A stretch of DNA of 15,655 nt from Baffinella frigidus (taxonomy: Eukaryota > Cryptophyceae > Cryptomonadales > Baffinellaceae). Within the stretch, counting starts at the first letter, position 1. Each line of letters begins with the position of its first letter. The position numbers were made by a program, and so were the translations under genes. Of the stretch, positions 8,119 through 12,172 are shown in pieces. The DNA lies in the NCBI GenBank assembly GCA_026770585.1, contig MU646455.1:26297-41951 (forward strand). The letters run 5' to 3'. The notes beneath the pieces were generated by a model that made no database searches, was not told the DNA's origin, and worked only from the letters and a program-made list of their open reading frames with translations.

Positions 8119-8566
8119 GGTGCCTTTTTGACGCGGAAGCTGGACGAAGTGCTGGACGCGAAGAACAAGGCGATCAAAGACCTCCAGTACGAGCTTGCGC
8201 GCGTCACCAAGGTACGCCTCAACCCCCGTCTCCCTCTCTCCTCTGCACCAACCCTAGAACACCACCAGAACCCTAGAACCCCAGAACCCCAGCTTGCTCG
8301 CGTCACCCAGGTACACCCTACACCCCCAACCCTAACCCCTCAACCCCAAACCCAACCCCAAACGCCCAAACGCCCAAACAAAAACGAGAAGAAGAAGAAA
8401 AAAAGACTCAACCTAACCCCCTCAACCCCAAACCCAGGCGCACAACGACGTGATCTCAGTGTACAACGCCAAACTCGCCGAGTTCGGCATCCCCGTCGAC
8501 GAGCTGGGCTTCAAGCCCCTCCACGCCCTCACCACCACCGCCCCCGCTGGGCTCGTCGTCGCCTAG
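179..8566 (+). CDS. DRC4: Dynein regulatory complex subunit 4 (GAS8/PF2/trypanin family), C-terminal 290 residues, nine exons
   Basis: DRC4 is a coiled-coil subunit of the nexin-dynein regulatory complex, the link between outer doublets that controls dynein in motile cilia. Exons: 179-265, 964-1079, 1714-1834, 3151-3216, 3505-3558, 5109-5184, 6761-6858, 7841-7966, 8438-8566. Together they give 873 nt, 290 codons plus TAG, with all phases matching. Recognisable family segments are [86 protein letters not shown], and the C-terminal [13 protein letters not shown]. These match vertebrate GAS8 without gaps in this region, so no exon is missing here. The usual length is near 480 residues, so about 190 N-terminal residues lie upstream. 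Most of the protein is charged, heptad-like coiled coil (GAS domain). Junctions are GT-AG except intron 4 (3217-3504), which starts with GC. A TGA follows exon 2 directly, so the donor must be GTGATC at 1080. No poly(A) signal was recognised. Confidence 0.93.
346..563 (+). pseudogene. Two partial copies of DRC4 exon 179-265
   Basis: The first copy, 346-360, keeps only CTCGAGATCCACGAG followed by GT. The second, 525-563, keeps the 3' half and reads [13 protein letters not shown] before GTT, with one amino-acid change from the real exon (E to A). Both retain the exon end and a GT donor, but no acceptor precedes them, so they look like non-functional duplications of the exon-intron boundary. Confidence 0.75.
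646..817 (+). pseudogene. Two degenerate upstream copies of DRC4 exon 964-1079
   Basis: Copy 646-688 starts [13 protein letters not shown] and then meets a stop (TGA). Copy 773-817 reads [15 protein letters not shown], identical to the real exon for 15 residues, and then breaks into repeat sequence (CCTGAATCC). Both are preceded by the same AAAG acceptor-like edge. They lie 5' of the intact exon and are interleaved with ACCTGAA/CCCTAAA repeats. The intact copy is taken as real because it alone continues into EIKNYYNDI and keeps frame. Confidence 0.8.
1114..1303. mobile_element. MITE-like inverted-repeat element, family F (copy 1)
   Basis: The left end ACAGTGGACCTACCCTAAC and the right end (reverse complement ACAGTCCACCTACCCTAAC) form a terminal inverted repeat of about 21 nt with two mismatches in the part compared. 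The ends read TA-CAGT...ACTG-TA, compatible with a TA target duplication as in Tc1/mariner-type MITEs (inference). There is no coding capacity. The first 94 nt recur exactly at 15562-15655. Confidence 0.75.
1362..1409 (+). pseudogene. Partial copy of DRC4 exon 2, downstream of the real exon
   Basis: It covers the 3' half of exon 2 ([14 protein letters not shown] versus [14 protein letters not shown]) and ends ATCAAGTCC, not the real exon's ATCAAGTGATCC. Directly upstream, the sequence after the family F element also reads ATCAAGTCC (1304-1312). It has no acceptor of its own. Confidence 0.75.
1571..1586 (+). pseudogene. Short copy of the start of DRC4 exon 3
   Basis: After an AG at 1569-1570 the sequence reads GTCCCTGAAGGAGGAC, matching the real exon start GTCACTCAAGGAGGAG at 13 of 16 positions, and then diverges into AT-rich DNA. 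It keeps the acceptor edge but no usable exon. Confidence 0.6.
2313..2387. repeat. Fold-back hairpin inside intron 3
   Basis: The arm from AATTGGAGCCATTTT at the left pairs with AAAATGGCTCCAATT at the right around a short loop at GTACCAT. The paired arms are about 34 nt each with a few mismatches. It is AT-rich, unlike the GC-rich surroundings, which suggests an inserted inverted-repeat element. No coding capacity. Confidence 0.75.
2642..2666 (+). pseudogene. Copy of the 3' end of DRC4 exon 3
   Basis: GCCCCTCACCCGCGCACTC then AAGGAG and GT. It differs from the real exon end (1810-1834) by one base or so and keeps the GT donor, but it has no upstream acceptor. Confidence 0.75.
2916..2960 (+). 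pseudogene. Upstream copy of DRC4 exon 4
   Basis: After ACTAG it reads [15 protein letters not shown], versus [15 protein letters not shown] in the exon taken as real (3151-3216). It then diverges (CCCACGGG) before LSLQNTK, has no donor, and runs into unrelated sequence. Its D in place of H may be the older state; the downstream copy is chosen because only it continues in the family pattern to the next exon. Confidence 0.75.
3217..3504 (+). other. DRC4 intron 4 (288 nt), GC-AG, telomere-like repeat filled
   Basis: It begins GCACGCCTCAACCCC directly after ACCAAG and ends AACCCCAACCCAG. Between them is almost pure CCCCAAA/CCCTAAA/CCCAAAA heptamer sequence on the sense strand. No GT is available at the position that the protein frame needs, so a GC donor is required. 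The intron start GCACGCCTC resembles the start of the next exon, GCGCGCCTC. Confidence 0.75.
3578..3917. repeat. Cluster of CCCGAGGCGGGCCC short dispersed repeats
   Basis: TAGTCCCGAGGCGGGCCC occurs near 3578, 3598 and 3710, with variants near 3880 and 3902. Further direct copies lie near 4733 and 5043, and inverted copies (GGCCCGCCTCGGG) in the 3' flank near 8568, 8611, 8780, 9362 and 9530. The motif is near-palindromic and GC-rich. No function is assigned. Confidence 0.8.
3769..3854. repeat. CTCTCTCGCGTG / CACGCGAGAGAG interrupted microsatellite
   Basis: Units of 'GTAACACTCTCTCTCGCGTG' type recur about three times, beginning with an inverted piece (ACACGCGAGAGAGAGAG). Low complexity within intron 5; open frames through it are not genes. 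Confidence 0.75.
4033..4191. mobile_element. MITE, family B (copy 1), in intron 5
   Basis: It starts CACACAGCGGACTTCGAAGG and ends with the complement, CCCTTCTTGGCCCTCTGTGTG. The sequence and 159-nt length match 14831-14988 over the whole element (including GATAAGGTAAC and the central CGTAGGGG palindrome). The terminal inverted repeats are about 26 nt with some mismatches. No clear target duplication is visible and it has no coding capacity. Confidence 0.85.
4451..4477 (-). pseudogene. Inverted copy of the DRC4 exon 6 start
   Basis: On the minus strand it reads CGCAG, then GTGTCGCAGCAGCGGTTCGC, matching the acceptor and exon 6 start, followed by TGTGTGG as in the direct copy at 4881. It is flanked by GA-rich repeat that is the complement of the CT tract before the direct copies. 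This shows that fragments were copied in both orientations. Confidence 0.7.
4488..4516. repeat. GA microsatellite
   Basis: A run of GA with a GATA interruption; a near-identical block recurs at about 4591-4620. Both precede TGGTGTTG. Confidence 0.8.
4700..5033 (+). pseudogene. Three direct copies of the DRC4 exon 6 start
   Basis: Copies at 4700-4723, 4881-4901 and 5010-5033 each follow a CAG acceptor (TTCCACAG, TTCGCAG, TTCCACAG) and match the start of the real exon at 5109 (GTGCTGCAGCAGCGGTTCGC). The first and third continue into the same unrelated phrase, CCCTGGCCTAGTCCCGAGGC. The second carries a TAG in frame. None has a donor that keeps the frame. Confidence 0.8.
4788..4874. repeat. CT-rich microsatellite / polypyrimidine tract
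   Basis: Nearly pure CT with CCCT interruptions, immediately before an acceptor-like TTCGCAG. Long Ser/Leu and Arg/Glu frames here are repeat artefacts. Confidence 0.9.
5190..5399 (+). repeat. CCCTGCA heptamer array (about 30 units)
   Basis: A highly regular 7-bp array with occasional CCCTGAA units. The unit differs from telomeric CCCTAAA at two positions. Open frames through it code only repeated VQGAGCR-like peptides and are artefacts. Confidence 0.95.
5488..5539 (+). pseudogene. Partial copy of DRC4 exon 6 (3' two thirds)
   Basis: It reads [17 protein letters not shown] plus G, then GTACC, identical in protein to the real exon from residue 9. It is preceded by GAGGCAG, so an acceptor of sorts exists. 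It lacks VLQQRFAM, so using it in place of the real exon would lose conserved residues. Confidence 0.8.
5575..5661 (+). repeat. CCCTACA heptamer array
   Basis: About twelve regular CCCTACA units with one CCCTGCA, another one-or-two-base variant of the telomeric heptamer. A similar block occurs at 7165-7236. Confidence 0.9.
5824..5866 (+). pseudogene. Degenerate copy of DRC4 exon 6 3' part
   Basis: AGAGAGACTCTACGACAAGT... continues to ATCTACG followed by GTATTT. A short deletion relative to the real exon (GACGAACTC) breaks the frame. The donor region resembles the one at 5402. Confidence 0.75.
6045..6244 (+). pseudogene. Copy of DRC4 exon 6 split by a fold-back element
   Basis: GTGCAGAAGGAGAGAGACGA continues to GATAAA at 6077; after the inserted element the copy resumes at about 6226 with TTCGAAGCCACCATCTGCG and GTACC. 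The two halves join at the exact exon position (DK|FEA). The insertion therefore happened after the exon fragment was copied. Confidence 0.8.
6076..6227. mobile_element. Fold-back / MITE element inside an exon copy
   Basis: The ends form a terminal inverted repeat of about 33 nt with three mismatches. Its core is CTGAATCAGTTCC on the left and GGAACTGATTCAG on the right; the outer edges read CTTCAT...ATGAAG. It is AT-rich compared with the flanks, has no coding capacity, and shows no certain target duplication. Confidence 0.8.
6303..6365 (+). repeat. CCCGAAA heptamer array
   Basis: About nine regular CCCGAAA units, followed by CACCATCTACGGTGCC, a remnant of the exon 6 end. Confidence 0.9.
6545..6613 (+). 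pseudogene. Frameshifted copy of DRC4 exon 7
   Basis: After CCCAG it reads [16 protein letters not shown] and then shifts frame: an inserted T and a base change turn GTGGAGGAGTTGG into GTGTGGAGTAGTTGG. It keeps the same acceptor as the real exon at 6761 but no donor. Confidence 0.85.
6619..6738 (+). repeat. 20-bp tandem repeat, six units
   Basis: Units of TATCCTCCCAACTGACGCCC with one to three changes each, exactly 20 bp apart. It lies between the broken and the intact copy of exon 7. Confidence 0.95.
7067..7141 (+). pseudogene. Open, in-phase partial copy of DRC4 exon 7
   Basis: It reads [20 protein letters not shown] then AQLNK, with donor GTCAGA. If the AG at 7065-7066 were used, it would be a 75-nt cassette in phase with exons 7 and 8, adding 25 coiled-coil residues. 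The acceptor is weak (GGGTTTGGAG, no pyrimidine tract) and 25 is not a multiple of seven, so a non-functional duplicate is more likely. Confidence 0.6.
7322..7732 (+). pseudogene. Three broken tandem copies of DRC4 exon 8
   Basis: Copies start at 7322, 7475 and 7674, each directly after an AG, reading [13 protein letters not shown]. The first ends in TAA after ITRTL; the second runs on as ITRTLEST without a donor; the third carries an extra G (CTGGGGCAAC) that shifts the frame. All three share GGACGCTC in place of the real exon's GCAAGCTGG, so they derive from one already truncated copy. The spacers (AATAAATAAT) are duplicated with them. Confidence 0.9.
8052..8119 (-). repeat. GGGTTGA heptamer array, inverted relative to the other DRC4 introns
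   Basis: About nine GGGTTGA units on the plus strand (TCAACCC on the minus). All other long heptamer arrays in DRC4 are C-rich on the plus strand. It sits exactly between two copies of the exon 8 segment. Confidence 0.95.
8131..8310 (+). pseudogene. Partial copies of DRC4 exon 8 3' half
   Basis: 8131-8211 repeats [20 protein letters not shown] then ELARVTK, with synonymous changes only, and is followed by about 70 nt of duplicated intron. 8292-8310 is a last fragment (CTTGCTCGCGTCACCCAGG). Neither has an acceptor. This is a segmental duplication of the exon 8 / intron 8 boundary. Confidence 0.85.
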
Positions 8567-8587
8567 GCCCGCCTCGGGAACGGCACC

Positions 8588-8693
8588 CGGCAGGCCCGCC
8601 TCGGGTAATGCCCCATGGCCCGGGTCGGGTGAGGAGGGGGCGGGTGGGCGAGAGCGGGGAGTCTTCGATTGTGAGGCCGGGCTCACCACCACC
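8588..8693. repeat. Direct repeat of the 3' flank (copy 1; copy 2 at 9522-9628)
   Basis: GGCAGGCCCGCCTCGGGTAA onwards matches 9522-9628 almost throughout, including GTCGGGTGAGGAGG and GAGCGGGGAGTCTTCGA. It ends in a CTCACCACCACCG fragment of exon 9. It belongs to the duplicated DRC4 3' end. Confidence 0.85.
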
Positions 8694-8789
8694 GCCCCGG
8701 CATCCCCGTCGACGAGCTGGGCTTCAAGCCCCTCCACGCCCTCACCACCACCGCGCCGGCCGGGCTCGTCGTCGCCTAGGCCCGCCTCG

Positions 8790-8898
8790 GGACCTCCTGA
8801 ACCAGTGCTGTGAGGACGGTGGCCTGTACCTCCCCGGGAGACCTCCCCGGGAGGTCTCCCCGGGAGGGGACGCCCTTGAGGCGTTGGTTCAGGAGACG
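8790..8898. repeat. Hairpin unit (CCTCCTGAACCA...TTGGTTCAGGAG), copy 1
   Basis: GACCTCCTGAACCA at the left pairs with TTGGTTCAGGAGAC at the right. The centre is a set of CTCCCCGGGAG palindromes (8829-8869). The same unit recurs at 9202-9310, again between exon 9 fragments. Confidence 0.85.
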
Positions 8899-9009
8899 AG
8901 CCGATCCACGCTCTCACCACCACCGCCCCCGCCGGCCTCGTCGTCGCGTGAGCAGGGGGCGGGCGGGCGAGAGCGGGGGGTCCTGTGGGGGCGCGCAGTC
9001 GTGCAGGTG

Positions 9010-9131
9010 TACAGGGCTACCTCGCACATAAGAAACCGCCACCCCCTAGGACCCTACAGTAGGCCTATGCCTAGGGCCCTATGGTGGTCCTAGGGGGGGG
9101 GTCAGTTTCTTATGAGCGAGGTACCCCTGTA
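9010..9131. mobile_element. MITE, family A (copy 1)
   Basis: TACAGGGCTACCTCGCACAT...ATGAGCGAGGTACCCCTGTA; the terminal inverted repeats are about 28 nt (TACAGGGGTACCTCGCTCAT, then AAGAAA). The centre carries CCTAGGACC / GGTCCTAGG. Length 122 nt. The TA at both ends suggests a TA target duplication (inference). Confidence 0.9.
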
Positions 9132-9201
9132 AGCGCCAAGTAGCATGCCCTCACCACCACCGCCCCCGCCGGGCTCGTCGTCGCCTAGGCCATGCACCCC
9201 G

Positions 9202-9310
9202 AGACCTCCTGAACCAGTGCTGTGAGGACTGTGGCCAGTACCTCCCCGGGAGACCTCCCCGGGAGGTCTCCCCGGGAGGGGACGCCCTCCAGGCGTTGGT
9301 TCAGGAGACG
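9202..9310. repeat. Hairpin unit, copy 2
   Basis: Nearly identical to 8790-8898 (small differences: GGACTGTGGCCAG for GGACGGTGGCCTG, CTCCAGGCG for CTTGAGGCG), starting 412 nt downstream and followed by another exon 9 fragment. Confidence 0.85.
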
Positions 9311-9386
9311 TGCCCCTCCACGCCCTCACCACCACCGCGCCCGCTGGGCTCGTCGAGGCCTAGACCCGCCTTGGGAACGGCACCCG

Positions 9387-9521
9387 TGTATCCCCTCTTC
9401 ACGAGCCTCAGCACTGGAGAGCTCAACGCGAGCCGAAAGCAAAAATGCTTTCTCTGCAGTCCTTTCTACGGAACGGCGTGTCGTTGGCATATGTTGGGCG
9501 AAATTAAAACCTAAAGGACCT
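9387..9521. other. Unrecognised non-repetitive insert in the 3' flank
   Basis: The first flank copy reads GGCACCCGGCAGGCC; here GGCACCCG and GGCAGGCC are separated by about 135 nt lower in GC, containing GAAAGCAAAAATGCTTTC (a short hairpin). No gene or inverted ends recognised. Confidence 0.5.
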
Positions 9522-9653
9522 AAAGGGCAGGCCCGCCTCGGGTAATGCCCCATGGCCCGGGTCGGGTGAGGAGGGGCGGGTGGGCGAGAGCGGGGAGTCT
9601 TCGAGTGTGAGGCTGGGCTCACCACCACCGACCCGGCCTGCTTCGTCGTCGCC

Positions 9654-9798
9654 TACAGGGGTACCTCGCTCATCAGAACCCGCCCGCCCCCTAGGACCTC
9701 CATAGGGCCCCAGGCATAGGCCTACTGTAGGGCCCTAGGGCCCTATGGTGATCCTAGGGGGGGGGGGGGGGCGTTTCTTACGAGCAAGGTGCTCCTGT
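9654..9798. mobile_element. MITE, family A (copy 2)
   Basis: TACAGGGGTACCTCGCTCAT...CAAGGTGCTCCTGTA, 145 nt, with the same ends as copy 1 and a longer centre holding CCTAGGACC, GGGCCCTAGGCATAGG and a G-run. It starts at the TA of the TAG codon of an exon 9 fragment. Confidence 0.9.
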
Positions 9799-9804
9799 AG
9801 AGGC

Positions 9805-9908
9805 TATCCCTTAAGTGGCCAGGCGGTCAAATTTGACCGCCAAGAGGTCCTAGGCAGGTCCTATGGCCATACGGTAGGGCATACGAGCCTACTGGCCACT
9901 TAAGGGAT
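9805..9908. mobile_element. MITE, family C (copy 1)
   Basis: ATCCCTTAAGTGGCCA at the left and TGGCCACTTAAGGGAT at the right form a perfect 16-nt inverted repeat. It contains a perfect 20-nt palindrome, GGCGGTCAAATTTGACCGCC (9821-9840), and GGTCCTAGG. Length 104 nt. Confidence 0.85.
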
Positions 9909-9981
9909 GCGAATTGACATTTCGCTTCACCAGCGCGATCGGGCCGAAACAGCCCCCCGCTCTCGCAGACATGCTGGTACA

Positions 9982-10112
9982 TACAGGGGTACCCCGCTCA
10001 TAAGAAAGCCCCCCCCCCCCCTGGGGACCATCATAGGGCCCTAGGCACAGGCCTACATGTACTGCAGGGTCCTAGGGGGGGGTTGGTTTCTTATGAGCGA
10101 GGTACTCCTGTA
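9982..10112. mobile_element. MITE, family A (copy 3)
   Basis: TACAGGGGTACCCCGCTCAT...GAGCGAGGTACTCCTGTA, 131 nt. The centre contains GGGCCCTAGGCACAGGCC and GGGTCCTAGG. Confidence 0.9.
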
Positions 10113-10655
10113 CGCACCGCACATGCCGCTACACCACGACGCCTTGAATCAGGTTGGCAGCTGTTCCAAGGTTTGCACCTATTCCAAACGTGTGCAGACA
10201 CTGTTGTTGTTGGGCAGACAAAACCGTGTATTCCAACACCACCACCGCCATCTCTCAATGCGAGCCGCCCACCGCCACCCGACGCGCTGTCGCGCTTACA
10301 AGAGTCGGCAGGCTTCCTCGCAGCCTCCCCACGGGCGCCCCACGCCAGTCGCCATGTTGAAGCCGCTGCTCATCCCTCCACGTGATTCCACCCTCCTCTG
10401 TGCTTGCATCACTGCCATCGAACCCCGCGGGACTGAATCCGGGAATCCAACCCCGAGAGACCGAATCCGGGAATTCCCACGGTTTCTCCCGTGTGGAACG
10501 TCCCTCCACCTTTGCGGGGGATCGTTTCGTCGGGAGGTCCCTTCCAAGAGTGCCGGAGTTCCCCTCATACCAGCGGAGCGTTTATCGGCGGTCCCCGAAG
10601 TCACCCGGGGTGCCGATCTCGCCCGGGACGGTGTTAACGCTCGTCTGGGAGGGGG
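10113..10655. other. Region without a convincing gene
   Basis: Several frames are open by chance in this GC-rich stretch, but the longest begins inside a MITE and none shows a recognisable domain, signal or splice pattern. A short imperfect tandem repeat around GACTGAATCCGGGAATCC / GACCGAATCCGGGAATTCC lies at 10431-10476. Confidence 0.5.
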
Positions 10656-11102
10656 TTAGGGTTTAGGGGTTGCTTGGGGTTAAGGGTTGGGATTTACAGG
10701 GGAACCTCGCTCATAAGAAACTGCCCCCCCCCTAGGACCACCATAGGGCCCTAGGCATAGGGCTAATGTAGGGTCCTAGGGGGAGGCGCTTTCTTATGAG
10801 CGAGGTACCCCTGTAGGGGTTAGGGTTACGGGTTGGGGTTTAGTGGGTTGCGGGTTAAGGGTTGGGGTTTAAGCGTTCGGGGCTCGCTTGTCAGGTTCGA
10901 GGGTTACGGGTTACGGGTTGGGATGTAACGGTTCCGGGTTACGGGTTATGGGTTGGGATGTAACGGTTCCGGGTTCCGGGTTCCGGGTTCCGGGTTCCGG
11001 GTTCCGGGTTCCGGGTTCCGGGTCTGGATGTAACGATTCCGGGTTCCGGGTTACGGTTTGGGATGCAAGGGTTACGGGTTACGGGTGAGGATGCAACAGT
11101 TC
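10652..11102 (-). repeat. G-rich heptamer arrays interrupted by a MITE
   Basis: GGGTTAGGGTTTAGGGG-type units (10652-10690, 10816-10880), GGGTTACGGGTTATGGG units and a regular TTCCGGG array (about 10967-11022). On the minus strand these are CCCTAAA/CCCGGAA, the orientation seen on the sense strand of DRC4 introns. Confidence 0.85.
10695..10815. mobile_element. MITE, family A (copy 4)
   Basis: TACAGGGGAACCTCGCTCAT...GAGCGAGGTACCCCTGTA, 121 nt. It splits a GGGTTAGGG-type array: telomere-like sequence resumes directly on both sides. Confidence 0.9.
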
Positions 11103-11175
11103 GGGGCTAAGTCTGCTGGGGAGGCTGCAGCTTAGTCTCGGTTCGAAAGAGATGCAAGATTCGTTTGCAGAGGCA

Positions 11176-11296
11176 TACAGGGGTACCTCGCTCATAACAA
11201 ACGCCCCCCTCCCTAGGATCACCACAGGGCCCTGGGCACAACCCTACTGTAGGGTCCCAGGGGGTGGCACTTTCTTATGAGCGAGGTACCCCTGTA
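11176..11296. mobile_element. MITE, family A (copy 5)
   Basis: TACAGGGGTACCTCGCTCAT...GAGCGAGGTACCCCTGTA, 121 nt, followed by a second GTACCCCTGCAG. The centre has CCTAGGATC and GGGTCCCAGG, the most diverged core of the five copies. Confidence 0.9.
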
Positions 11297-11408
11297 GGTA
11301 CCCCTGCAGGCGCACGGGCCTGTTGCCCGAGAGATACACGGGGATACCTACGATGAAGGCGCCAGGGTAGGAAGGGGAGGCGGGGGGGGGGCGCTACAAG
11401 TCTACAGT

Positions 11409-11586
11409 ATCCCTCAAGTGGCGAGGGGGATATATGACCCCCGACAGGTCCTAGGTATATGGCCTAGGGTAGGAGCGTGTTACCTATATGGCCTAGGGTA
11501 CCTATATGGCCTAGGGTAGGAGCGTGTATGGCTACCTATATGTCCTAGGGTAGGAGCGTGTTGGGCCACTCGCCACTTGAAGGTTA
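11409..11586. mobile_element. MITE, family C (copy 2), with internal tandem repeats
   Basis: The ends ATCCCTCAAGTGGCGA and TCGCCACTTGAAGG match family C. The middle is expanded by about four units of ACCTATATGGCCTAGGGT, most followed by AGGAGCGTGT. Length about 178 nt. Confidence 0.75.
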
Positions 11587-11627
11587 AGAACGGGGTCGAA
11601 CGGCAGGGCGCCTACAACACCATAGGC

Positions 11628-11777
11628 TAACGGCCTGGAAATGGGGTCGTTAGGCATACGGCATTGCCTAGGACCTCCTACCGTAGGCCGAGGGATCCTA
11701 GGACCAAAAAGTCTCGGCCTACGGTAGGAGGTCCTAGGCAATGCCGTAGGCCTAACTACCCCATTTTCAGGCCGTTA
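11628..11777. mobile_element. Long-stem hairpin element, family D
   Basis: Arms 11628-11692 and 11713-11777 (65 nt each) pair with about three mismatches around a 20-nt loop. The outer ends are TAACGGCCTG...CAGGCCGTTA, and the arms contain CCTAGGACCTCCTACCGTAG. The TAA...TTA ends might reflect a TA or TAA target (inference). Confidence 0.9.
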
Positions 11778-11793
11778 CCCTATTAAACAGCCT

Positions 11794-11853
11794 CGGGTTT
11801 CAATTCAAACACGGTTCGGGTTTCAAACACGGTTCGGGTTTCAAACACGGTTG
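11794..11853. repeat. 18-bp tandem repeat (TTCGGGTTTCAAACACGG), three units
   Basis: Two perfect units and a partial third; low complexity, no gene. Confidence 0.85.
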
Positions 11854-11896
11854 AGACCCTCGCAATCCTTATCTAGGACCTGTATCGAGAGCAATA

Positions 11897-11942
11897 AAGA
11901 AGAAGAAGAAGAAGAAGAAGAAGAAGAAGAAGAAGAAGAAGA
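11897..11942. repeat. AAG microsatellite
   Basis: An uninterrupted run of about fifteen AAG/GAA triplets. Confidence 0.95.
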
Positions 11943-12003
11943 GAGACTCCAATCTTGACAAAAACACACCTGTGCTTTGCCTGGTACAACATAATGCCAC
12001 AAG

Positions 12004-12172
12004 CTTTCGCCAGCGGGCCCCTTACGTCCCTCGCTGGCGAGGGGCTTACAGCGCTAAAACGATTTTAAAAGCAAATTCAGGACTTTTAAAAGTCAGATTC
12101 GTTTCAAAATTCGTAGGAGGGGGGCTCCTACCGTAGGCAATCTGTAGTCTCTAGGTATCTCGCTGGCGAAAG
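12004..12172. mobile_element. Inverted-repeat element, family E
   Basis: CTTTCGCCAGCG (12004-12015) and CGCTGGCGAAAG (12161-12172) are perfect inverted ends; a further CTCGCTGGCGAG lies at 12030. The inside contains GGCTCCTACCGTAGGC, resembling the cores of families B and D. Length about 169 nt. Confidence 0.65.

Larger units (their letters stand above)
7967..8437 (+). other. DRC4 intron 8 (471 nt)
   Basis: It starts GTACGCCTCAACCCCCG and ends AACCCAG. It contains a G-rich GGGTTGA array, a second copy of the exon 8 3' half with its intron start (8131-8280), a third short copy (8292-8310), and an A-rich run at 8385-8404. Confidence 0.8.
8699..9653 (+). pseudogene. Tandem partial copies of the last DRC4 exon
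   Basis: Five fragments of exon 9 follow the real stop: 8699-8779 ([20 protein letters not shown] then AGLVVA and TAG), 8906-8951 (ends TGA), 9147-9188 (TAG), 9313-9363 ([19 protein letters not shown]) and 9619-9653 (LTTTDPACFVVA, its TA of TAG being the start of a MITE). None has an acceptor. They retain frame and stop over a short span, so the copies are either recent or arose by repeated tandem duplication. Confidence 0.85.

Noticed and set aside
8107-9093. 328-codon plus-strand open frame
   Set aside because: It begins in the GGGTTGA array, passes through an exon 8 copy, intron sequence and a MITE, and reads exon 9 in the wrong frame; low-complexity Pro/Arg.
10057-10659. 200-codon open frame
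   Set aside because: It starts inside a family A MITE, shows no domain, and overlaps equally open frames on the other strand; GC-rich chance opening.
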